A stretch of 64,000 nt of DNA. Source: CAVVJA01 sp963779485. GTDB lineage: Bacteria > Actinomycetota > Actinomycetes > Mycobacteriales > Jatrophihabitantaceae. Where the stretch lies: NCBI GenBank assembly GCA_963779485.1, contig CAVZYJ010000021.1, positions 124,001 through 188,000 of the forward strand, read 5' to 3'. Within the stretch, counting starts at the first letter, position 1; every line of letters begins with the position of its first letter. Of this stretch, positions 57,711 to 64,000 are shown piece by piece. The translations under genes were made by a program, and so were the position numbers. The notes under the pieces were generated by a model. The model saw only the letters and a program-made list of their open reading frames with translations, did no database searches and was not told where the DNA came from.

Positions 57711-58212
57711 GCCCCGCATCCGCCGCGCCGGTTCCGGCGACTGGTCGCTGATCTGGCCGGTGTGGCACGAGATCATTGCCGCTGGCGACACCTACGCGTA
57801 CGACCCGGACACCAGCTTCGACCAGGGCAAACGCATGTGGTTCGGGCCGCTGCCTGAGGAGACCTGGGTGGCGGCGTCGGACGAGGATGACCTGCTCGGC
57901 ACCTATCATTTCGGCCCGAACCATTCGGGACCGGGCGCGCACATTGCGAACGCGTCGTACATGGTGGCGCCGGCGGCTCGCGGCCGTGGCGTCGGCCGAG
58001 CGATGGTCGAACACTCCCTGCAGCGCGCGGCGGAGCTCGGCTACCTGGGCCTGCAATTCAACGCCGTGGCGGCCACGAACCGTCCCGCGATCAAGCTGTA
58101 TGAGGAGCTCGGATTCGGGACGGTCGGCGTGATCCCGCGTGGCTTTCGCCACCCCAGCGCCGGCCTGGTCGACCTGCTGATCATGTACCGCGAGGTGACC
58201 CCGATTCCGTGA
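57703..58212 (+). CDS. GNAT acetyltransferase
   Basis: The protein is 169 residues from ATG 57703, which overlaps the rbfA stop; ATG 57688 is an alternative start. The GNAT acetyl-CoA loop is ARGRGVGRAMVEH with the following helix LQRAAELGYLGLQFNAV. The N-terminus (RIRRAGSGDWSLIWPVWHEI) resembles phosphinothricin/L-amino-acid acetyltransferase-like members. Its MATE neighbour begins in a GTGA overlap. The acceptor is unknown. It is not part of the usual rbfA-truB operon and looks like an added gene. Confidence 0.87.
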   Translation: MAEPRIRRAGSGDWSLIWPVWHEIIAAGDTYAYDPDTSFDQGKRMWFGPLPEETWVAASDEDDLLGTYHFGPNHSGPGAHIANASYMVAPAARGRGVGRAMVEHSLQRAAELGYLGLQFNAVAATNRPAIKLYEELGFGTVGVIPRGFRHPSAGLVDLLIMYREVTPIP

Positions 58213-59519
58213 CTGCGCTGGAGAAGGTGTCGACCCGGCGACTACTGAGCCTCGCCGCGTCGGCATTCGTGGTGCTCGCCGCGGAACCGCTATACCTGCT
58301 CGTCGATACGGCGGTCGTCGGCCACCTCGGCTCCGTGCCGCTCGCCGGACTGGGTGTTGCCTCGGCGCTCATGGCACTCCTGCTCGTCGTCGGCGGCTTC
58401 CTGGAGTACGGCACGACCGGTCGGGCCGCGCGGTGGTACGGCGCGGGCCGGACGGATGCTGCGCTCGCGGAAGGCATGCAGGCGTCGTGGCTCGCTATTG
58501 CCATCGGTCTGCTCATGATCGTCTGCGGCGAGGTCTTCGCCCGCCCGCTGACGGCACTACTGAGTGGCGGGACGGGTCTGGTCCAGCACGCCGCCGAATC
58601 CTGGTTTCGGATCGCGGTGCTGGGCATGCCCTTCGTGCTGCTCGTCCTGGCCGGCAACGGTTGGATGCGGGGCGTTCAGGAGACCCGCTCGCCGATGCGA
58701 ATCGTGCTCGCCGCGAACGCCCTATCGGCGGCGGCGTCGCCAATTCTGGTGTATCCGCTCGGCCTCGGGCTGGAGGGCTCGGCCATCGCCAATGTGGTGG
58801 CCCAACTGGTCGGTGGCGCGCTGTTCCTCCGGGCCCTCCGGCACCGCCGGGCGGTCAGTCGGCCCGATTGGCCGATCATCCGCGGCCAGCTCGTGGTCGG
58901 CCGCGACCTGCTGGTGCGCTCGGCCGCGTTCCAGGTCGCATTCCTCACCGCCGCGGGCGTCGCTGCCCGCATGGGGACCGCACAGATCGCCGCTCACCAG
59001 ATCGCCATGCAGCTGTGGGAGTTCACCGCGCTGCTGCTCGACTCGTTCGCTATCGCGGCGCAGTCACTCGTCGGCGCGGCGCTCGGCGGGGCCGATCCGA
59101 ACCTGGCTCGCAGCACGTCGTGGCGGGTAGCCCGGTACGGCTTCTGGGCCGGGATGGGTTTCGCCGCCATTCTCGCCGCCGGTTGGGTCGCCATTCCGGC
59201 CGTGTTCACCTCCTCGCGGGCCGTTCGGGAGCAGGCGCATTTACTCTGGCCGTGGTTCGTCGGTATGCAGCCGGTCGCCGGAGTGGTGTTCGCCTTGGAC
59301 GGGGTGCTCATCGGCGCGGGTGACGTGGCGTTTCTGCGCACGATCACCGTGATCGCCGCCGTCGGCGCGTTTGCCCCGCTGAATCTCGCCGCTCTGCACT
59401 GGGGGTGGGGCATCAGCGGCGTCTGGGCCGGGCTGACCGCGTTCATCGTGGTGCGGCTCATCGGCATGGTGCTGCGGACTCACGGCGGTCGCTGGCTAGT
59501 GGTGGGCGAGCAACGATGA
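58209..59519 (+). CDS. dinF: MATE-family multidrug/Na+ antiporter (DinF-like)
   Basis: The protein is 436 residues with about 12 membrane helices in two bundles. The first begins LASAFVVLAAEPLYLLVDTAVVGHLG (in part), the typical MATE helix 1-2. The central loop LRALRHRRAV separates the halves. It uses Na+ or H+ to export organic cations. It corresponds to M. tuberculosis Rv2836c (dinF), which also lies between rbfA and truB. The GTG start is in a GTGA overlap with GNAT, and truB begins in an ATGA overlap at its end. Confidence 0.93.
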   Translation: MTALEKVSTRRLLSLAASAFVVLAAEPLYLLVDTAVVGHLGSVPLAGLGVASALMALLLVVGGFLEYGTTGRAARWYGAGRTDAALAEGMQASWLAIAIGLLMIVCGEVFARPLTALLSGGTGLVQHAAESWFRIAVLGMPFVLLVLAGNGWMRGVQETRSPMRIVLAANALSAAASPILVYPLGLGLEGSAIANVVAQLVGGALFLRALRHRRAVSRPDWPIIRGQLVVGRDLLVRSAAFQVAFLTAAGVAARMGTAQIAAHQIAMQLWEFTALLLDSFAIAAQSLVGAALGGADPNLARSTSWRVARYGFWAGMGFAAILAAGWVAIPAVFTSSRAVREQAHLLWPWFVGMQPVAGVVFALDGVLIGAGDVAFLRTITVIAAVGAFAPLNLAALHWGWGISGVWAGLTAFIVVRLIGMVLRTHGGRWLVVGEQR

Positions 59520-60400
59520 CAACCTCCGGTCTGATCGTCGTCGACAAGCCCGCGGGGTGGACGTCGCACGATGTCGTGGCCCGGCTACGGCGGCTTGCGC
59601 ACACCCGACGAGTCGGCCACGCCGGCACGCTGGATCCGATGGCGACTGGCGTTCTTGTCGTCGGAGTGGAGAAGGCCACCCGGCTGCTGCGTTACCTCAC
59701 CCTCGCCGAGAAGGGCTACGCGGCGACCATCCGCCTCGGCCAGGCGACGACAACCGACGATGCGGAGGGCGAGCTGATCGCGAGCACGCCGGCGTCGGCC
59801 GTGACGGCGGAGCAACTCGCGGCTGCGATGGCTGATCTCACCGGCGAGCTGGAGCAAGTGCCCTCGGCGGTGTCGGCGATCAAGATCATGGGAAAGCGGT
59901 CGTACGCCCGGGTTCGAGCCGGCGAGGATGTCGTTCTCGCCGCCCGACCGGTCCGGGTGGCGCGTTTCGAGCCGATCGCTACCCGCCCGATCGTGGGCGA
60001 GCTATTGGACGTCGACGTGCTCGTCGAGTGCTCCTCGGGCACCTACGTTCGAGCGCTGGCCCGCGACCTGGGGGCCCGGCTCGGCGTGGGCGGTCACCTC
60101 ACTGTGCTGCGCCGCACGCACGTCGGGCCGTTCCGGCTCGAGCAGGCCGCCACCCTGGACGAGCTCGCCGCCCGGGCCGACCCGGTGATGTATCCCCTTC
60201 CGGCTGCAGTTCGGGCCTGCCTGCCGGTGCGCCACATCACGCTCGAGGAGGGCCGAGAACTGTCCTACGGCCGACCGGTACCGCCGGTCGGCCTCGGCGG
60301 CACCTACGCCGCCTTTACTCCGGACGGTGCCGTTGTCGCGCTGCTGCAGGAGACGGCGGCCGAGGCCCGCCCGGTGCTCGTCTTCGTGCCGTCCAGTTAG
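59516..60400 (+). CDS. truB: tRNA pseudouridine(55) synthase
   Basis: The protein is 294 residues. The catalytic Asp lies in RVGHAGTLDPMATGVL (about residue 40). The block RLGQATTTDDAEG, the QVPSAVSAIKIMGKRSYARVR segment and a C-terminal PUA-like part (PVRHITLEEGRELSYG) are present. It makes pseudouridine 55 in the T-loop of tRNAs. ATG 59516 overlaps the dinF stop by 4 bases. ribF follows after 10 bases. Confidence 0.95.
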   Translation: MTTSGLIVVDKPAGWTSHDVVARLRRLAHTRRVGHAGTLDPMATGVLVVGVEKATRLLRYLTLAEKGYAATIRLGQATTTDDAEGELIASTPASAVTAEQLAAAMADLTGELEQVPSAVSAIKIMGKRSYARVRAGEDVVLAARPVRVARFEPIATRPIVGELLDVDVLVECSSGTYVRALARDLGARLGVGGHLTVLRRTHVGPFRLEQAATLDELAARADPVMYPLPAAVRACLPVRHITLEEGRELSYGRPVPPVGLGGTYAAFTPDGAVVALLQETAAEARPVLVFVPSS

Positions 60401-60410
60401 GCTTGGTCGG

Positions 60411-61361
60411 GTGCAGCGCTGGCATGGTCTGTCGTCCGTCCCCTCGAGCTGGGGCCGGTGCGTGATCACCATAGGGGTCTTCGACGGGGTGCACCGGGGG
60501 CATGCCGAGATCATCGGGCAGGCCGTGCGCGAGGCGGCCAAGCTCGGTGTGCCCAGCGTGGTACTCACGTTCACCCCGCACCCCTCCGAGGTGGTGCGTC
60601 CCGGATCGCACCCGCCGGTGCTGACGACGATGGTCAGGCGAGCCGAGTTGATCGAGCAGCTCGGCGTCGACGTCTTCTGTGCGCTGCCGTTCACCCTCGA
60701 ATTCTCCAAGCTGCCGCCGGCCGGGTTCGTGCACGAGATCCTGGTCGCCGACCTGCACGCTGCCTGCGTCGTCGTGGGCGAGAACTTCCGGTTCGGGCAC
60801 AAGGCGAGCGGTGACATCGGCACGCTGACCGAGCTGGGGGCCACGTTCGGCTTCCGGGCCAACGGCGTGTCGTTGCTGCGCGGCACCGAGGGACCGATCA
60901 GCGCCACCTACGTCCGCTCCTGCGTGCAGTCCGGCGACGTTGCGGCCGCCGCCGAGGCGCTCGGTCGGCCGCACCGCCTGGACGGTCTCGTCGAACGCGG
61001 TGACGAACGCGGTCGCGATCTCGGGTTCCCGACCGCGAACCTCCGGCCAGATCCGTGGGGCTGCGTGCCGGCCGATGGCGTCTACGCCGGTCGGGTCGTC
61101 CGGCTCGACGAATGGGGCCGGACGTCGCCCGCCGATCCGCTCGGCAGTGCCGCCATTTCGGTGGGGACGAATCCGACATTTGACGTTCGCCAGCGCCGCG
61201 TGGAGGCCTACATCCTGGACTTCGACGGCGACCTGTACGGGGACGGGCTGGGCGTGGAGTTCGCGCACCGGCTGCGCGGCATGGAACGGTTCGACGGCGT
61301 GGACGCGCTCGTCGCCCAGATGCGCGACGACGTCAAGCAGACTCGAGCCCTGCTGGGGTGA
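60411..61361 (+). CDS. ribF: Bifunctional riboflavin kinase/FAD synthetase
   Basis: The protein is 316 residues. The N-terminal FAD synthetase domain has the nucleotidyl-transferase GVFDGVHRGH motif (the second His replaces the usual pattern end) and the later GENFRFGHKASG. The C-terminal flavokinase domain shows GRDLGFPTANL and ADGVYAGRVV, then GTNPTFDVRQR and EAYILDFDGDLYG. It makes FMN and FAD from riboflavin. GTG 60411 follows truB by 10 bases. The gene is followed by rpsO. Confidence 0.95.
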   Translation: MQRWHGLSSVPSSWGRCVITIGVFDGVHRGHAEIIGQAVREAAKLGVPSVVLTFTPHPSEVVRPGSHPPVLTTMVRRAELIEQLGVDVFCALPFTLEFSKLPPAGFVHEILVADLHAACVVVGENFRFGHKASGDIGTLTELGATFGFRANGVSLLRGTEGPISATYVRSCVQSGDVAAAAEALGRPHRLDGLVERGDERGRDLGFPTANLRPDPWGCVPADGVYAGRVVRLDEWGRTSPADPLGSAAISVGTNPTFDVRQRRVEAYILDFDGDLYGDGLGVEFAHRLRGMERFDGVDALVAQMRDDVKQTRALLG

Positions 61362-61505
61362 CGCGAGCCGGGTGGGCGGCCTGGTCCGGGCGCTGATAAG
61401 CTGGAATCTGGCGTTGCGCACGCGCATGCCCGCAGTGCGTGTCCACTCCCACCGTGACCGAGACCGGTGGGGCTCGCCTGCACCGACACCGAAGGGGAGT
61501 CGTCT

Positions 61506-61775
61506 GTGGCCCTGGCCAGCGACGTCAAGAAGCGGATCATCGCCGAGTACGGCTCGACCGACGGTGATACCGGGTCAGCCGAGGTCCAGGTCGCGCTGCT
61601 GTCTCAGCGCATTCGTGACCTCACCGAGCACCTCAAGACTCACAAGCACGATCACCACAGCCGCCGCGGTCTGCTGCTCCTCGTCGGTCAGCGGCGCCGG
61701 CTGCTGAACTATCTCGCCAAGACGGACATCAGCCGCTATCGCTCGGTCATCGAGCGGCTGGGTCTGCGCCGCTGA
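61506..61775 (+). CDS. rpsO: 30S ribosomal protein S15
   Basis: The protein is 89 residues. The S15 sequence is complete: DVKKRIIAEYGSTDGDTGSAE, VQVALLSQRIRDLTEHLKTH, KHDHHSRRGLLLLVGQRRRL and NYLAKTDISRYRSVIERLGLRR. S15 binds 16S rRNA helices 20-22. GTG 61506 has GAAGGGGAG upstream. A TAAGCT box at 61397-61402 may be its -10. S15 often represses its own mRNA; the ~100-nt leader would be the site. pnp follows, as in most bacteria. Confidence 0.97.
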   Translation: MALASDVKKRIIAEYGSTDGDTGSAEVQVALLSQRIRDLTEHLKTHKHDHHSRRGLLLLVGQRRRLLNYLAKTDISRYRSVIERLGLRR

Positions 61776-62007
61776 GCGCTCGCCCCGACGCACAATTGCA
61801 TCAATCGCCATCCGCCGGACGTCACGGGATGCCCGAGCGACACCGATGCCGAACGGACTGCCGGTCCTCGGTAGTGGCGGCTCCGACCGATTCCGGTCCG
61901 CAGTCGCTTCGATCGAAGACCGGCTCCCGCATAGGTGACGTTTCCTTTCCCGGCCTCGCTTCGGCGCTAGCCCGGCGGCCACCTCGGCTGCCGACGAAAG
62001 GAAACTC
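61776..62007. other. rpsO-pnp intergenic leader (232 bp)
   Basis: No ORF is seen. The distal third contains a long-range stem that covers the pnp ribosome-binding site (61940-62005). Upstream parts can form smaller hairpins, and the region is probably the pnp 5' untranslated region, in the place where other bacteria have an RNase III/PNPase autoregulation stem. Confidence 0.5.
61940..62005 (+). promoter_or_regulatory. RBS-sequestering stem upstream of pnp
   Basis: GTTTCCTTTC (61940-61949) is perfectly complementary to GAAAGGAAAC (61996-62005). The right arm contains the Shine-Dalgarno (AAAGGAAA) 2-7 nt before ATG 62008. With the stem formed, ribosome access to pnp would be blocked. The 46-nt loop contains further GGCC-type hairpins. 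It would allow PNPase or another factor to control its own translation. Confidence 0.65.
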
Positions 62008-64000
62008 ATGACTGACTCGTCAGAGTCCGCCAACTCCGTACACGAAGCCATCGTCACCCTCGACAACGGCTCGTTCGGCACTCGCACCGTGCGCTTCGAG
62101 ACCGGGCGGCTGGCCCGGCAAGCGGCCGGATCCGTCGTCGCCTACCTCGACGACAACACGATGGTGCTGTCGGCCACCACGGCCGGCAAATCCCCGCGGG
62201 AAGGCCTCGACTTCTTCCCCTTGACAGTCGACGTCGAGGAGCGAATGTATGCCGCGGGCCGCATTCCCGGCTCGTTCTTTCGCCGCGAAGGTCGTCCGAG
62301 CGAGGACGCCATCCTCACCTGCCGGCTGATCGACCGACCACTGCGCCCGTCATTCGTGAAGGGGCTGCGCAACGAGGTCCAGGTCGTCATCACCGTCTTG
62401 GCCCTCGATCCCGACAACGCCTACGACGTGCTGGCCATCAACGCCGCGTCCGCGTCCACGCAGCTGTCCGGCCTGCCGTTCAGCGGACCGATCGGCGGCA
62501 CTCGGGTCGCGCTCATCGAGGGCCAGTGGGTGGCCTTCCCGACCTACTCCGAACTCGCGCGGGCCACGTTCGACATGGTCGTTGCCGGCCGAGTCGCTCG
62601 AGTCGGGCGAAGTCGCGATCATGATGGTCGAAGCCGAGGCAACCGAGAACAGCATCGAGCTCATCGACGGCGGGGCCACCCGGCCGACCGAGGAAGTCGT
62701 CGCGGCCGGGCTGGAGGCGGCCAAGCCGTTCATCGCCGAGCTGTGCCGCGCCCAGGCCGAGCTGGCCAAGGTCGCGGCGAAGCCGACCGTGGAGTTCCCG
62801 GTCTTCCTCGACTACGAGGATGACGTGTTCGCGGCGGTGAGTGCTGAGGTGGCCGAGCCGCTCACGCAGGCGTTGACCATCGCCGACAAGCAGGCTCGGG
62901 AAACCGAGCTGGACCGGATCAAGGAGCTCACCCGGGAGCGAGTGGCGCCCCAGTTCACGGAGCGCACGGCCGAGATCGGCCCGGCGTTCCGGGCGCTGAC
63001 GAAGAAGCTCGTCCGCCAGCGCATCCTGCGCGACAAGGTCCGCATCGACGGCCGCGGGGTCACCGACATTCGCACGCTCTCGGCCGAGGTCGACGTCGTC
63101 CCTCGGGTACACGGCTCGGCGCTGTTCGAGCGGGGCGAGACGCAGATCCTGGGCGTCACCACGCTGAACATGCTGGGGCTGGAGCAGAGGCTCGACACGT
63201 TGAGCCCCAATCGAACGAAGCGCTACATGCACAACTACAACTTTCCGCCGTACTCGACCGGCGAGACCGGCCGCGTCGGCTCGCCGAAGCGCCGTGAGAT
63301 CGGCCATGGGGCGCTTGCCGAGCGGGCGCTCGTGCCGGTGCTGCCAGGCCGGGACGAGTTCCCGTACGCGATCCGGCAGGTGTCCGAGGCGCTGGGCTCC
63401 AACGGCTCGACCTCGATGGGCTCGGTGTGCGCGTCGACCCTCTCGCTGCTCAATGCCGGCGTGCCGCTGAAGATGCCGGTCGCGGGCATCGCGATGGGTC
63501 TGGTGTCCGACACCGTCGACGGGCAGACGGAGTACGTCGCGTTGACCGACATCCTCGGCGCCGAGGATGCCTTCGGCGACATGGACTTCAAGGTCGCCGG
63601 CACGAAGGACTTCGTCACCGCGCTGCAGCTCGACACGAAGCTCGACGGCATCCCGTCCGAGGTGCTGGCCGCTGCCCTCACCCAGGCCCGTGACGCGCGG
63701 TTGCACATCCTCGACGTCATGCGCGAGGCGATCGACGGCCCGGACGAGATGAGCCCGTACGCGCCGCGCGTCACGGTCGTGAAGATCCCGGTCGACAAGA
63801 TCGGCGCGGTCATCGGGCCCAAGGGCCAGATGATCAACGGTATCCAGGACGAAACCGGCGCCGAGATCACCATCGAGGACGACGGCACGATCTACGTCGG
63901 CGCTGCGGACGGTCTGTCCGCCCAGGCGGCGGTCGATCGGATCAACGCGATCGCCAACCCGCAGCTGCCCAAGGTGGGGGAGCGGTTCCTGGGCACGGTG
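62008..64000 (+). CDS. pnp: Polyribonucleotide nucleotidyltransferase (GpsI/PNPase), frameshifted, 3' end outside window
   Basis: 3'-to-5' phosphorolytic exoribonuclease (also guanosine pentaphosphate synthetase in Streptomyces). The start frame gives the first RNase PH domain (TVRFETGRLARQAAGSVVAY; FFPLTVDVEERMYAAGRIPGSF; RPLRPSFVKGL) to about residue 196. There the frame breaks. Deleting C62595 gives Val-Leu-Glu-Ser-Gly-Glu-Val and joins the +1 frame, which carries the linker, the second RNase PH domain (GRGVTDIR; ERGETQILGVTTL; RREIGHGALAERAL; MGSVCASTLSLLNAGVP) and the KH domain (GAVIGPKGQMINGI), and runs off the window end. The gene is essential in many actinobacteria, so a consensus error is likely. 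The start is fixed by the ribosome-binding site. Confidence 0.96.

Noticed and set aside
1..64000. CRISPR array, prophage or insertion sequence
   Set aside because: No array of regularly spaced identical repeats and no transposase or phage gene. XerC is the chromosomal housekeeping recombinase by motifs and context.

Overview
The window is about 64 kb of high-GC DNA from an actinobacterium. The strongest reason is gene order. Two large translation/RNA-processing blocks run as they do in Mycobacterium, Streptomyces and Frankia relatives: rpsP-KH-rimM-trmD-rplS-lepB-rnhB-DUF2469-yraN-comM-dprA-xerC-M23-rpsB-tsf-pyrH-frr-cdsA-rlmN-dxr-rip1-ispG-GNAT, and then rimP-nusA-ylxR-infB-DUF503-rbfA-MATE-truB-ribF-rpsO-pnp. 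GTG starts, stop/start overlaps, leaderless-type promoters and a type-3 (archaeal/eukaryotic-like) ProRS fit a free-living, non-mycobacterial actinobacterium. Genus cannot be fixed from sequence alone. No rRNA, tRNA, transposase, prophage or CRISPR array was found.

Layout. 1-7.4 kb: the 3' end of an ABC permease, a membrane-anchored lipase, a frameshifted acyl-CoA ligase, a CapA-like lipoprotein, DUF2237, thrS and a HIT-family Ap4A-type hydrolase. 7.5-12.9 kb: a secreted subtilase with three C-terminal LDTR-type repeats, an amidohydrolase and proS. 12.9-13.45 kb: a gene-free, structured stretch with a perfect intrinsic terminator. 13.45-24.1 kb: the rpsP-to-xerC block and a convergent M23 peptidase. 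24.2-27.9 kb: a 51-codon ORF with a perfect Shine-Dalgarno and a large AAA/LuxR regulator, both lying between M23 and rpsB. 28.2-34.1 kb: rpsB-tsf-pyrH-frr-cdsA, a PPOX-fold protein and rlmN. 34.3-41.2 kb: an amino-acid/amine catabolism cassette (ald/Lrp, class III aminotransferase/Lrp, APC permease, saccharopine-dehydrogenase-like enzyme). 41.2-47.7 kb: DUF2631-like protein, dxr, rip1, ispG, a flippase-like membrane protein and a GNAT. 47.8-51.0 kb: HAD and a one-ATPase, two-permease ABC exporter. 51.0-64 kb: ferritin-like DUF4439 pair, then rimP to pnp, which runs off the window end.

Most unusual points. (i) Four conserved genes (acyl-CoA ligase, trmD, cdsA, pnp) are each broken by exactly one surplus, non-homopolymer base; removing it restores the protein. 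Three of them belong to normally essential or near-essential families, so consensus errors are likelier than four pseudogenes. (ii) An inverted-repeat family (core TGATCTTGGACTTAT) occurs in four intergenic places, three of them between convergent genes. (iii) A 72-nt hairpin element occurs twice at 96% identity, each time ending on the GTG start of the next gene. (iv) The pnp Shine-Dalgarno can be locked in a perfect 10-bp stem. (v) A perfect 18-bp palindrome lies between ald and its divergent Lrp gene. (vi) Several genes have a TANNNT box 6-7 nt before the start codon, the signature of leaderless mRNA. No clearly new multi-gene defence or mobile system is visible; the novelty here is mostly in intergenic elements.
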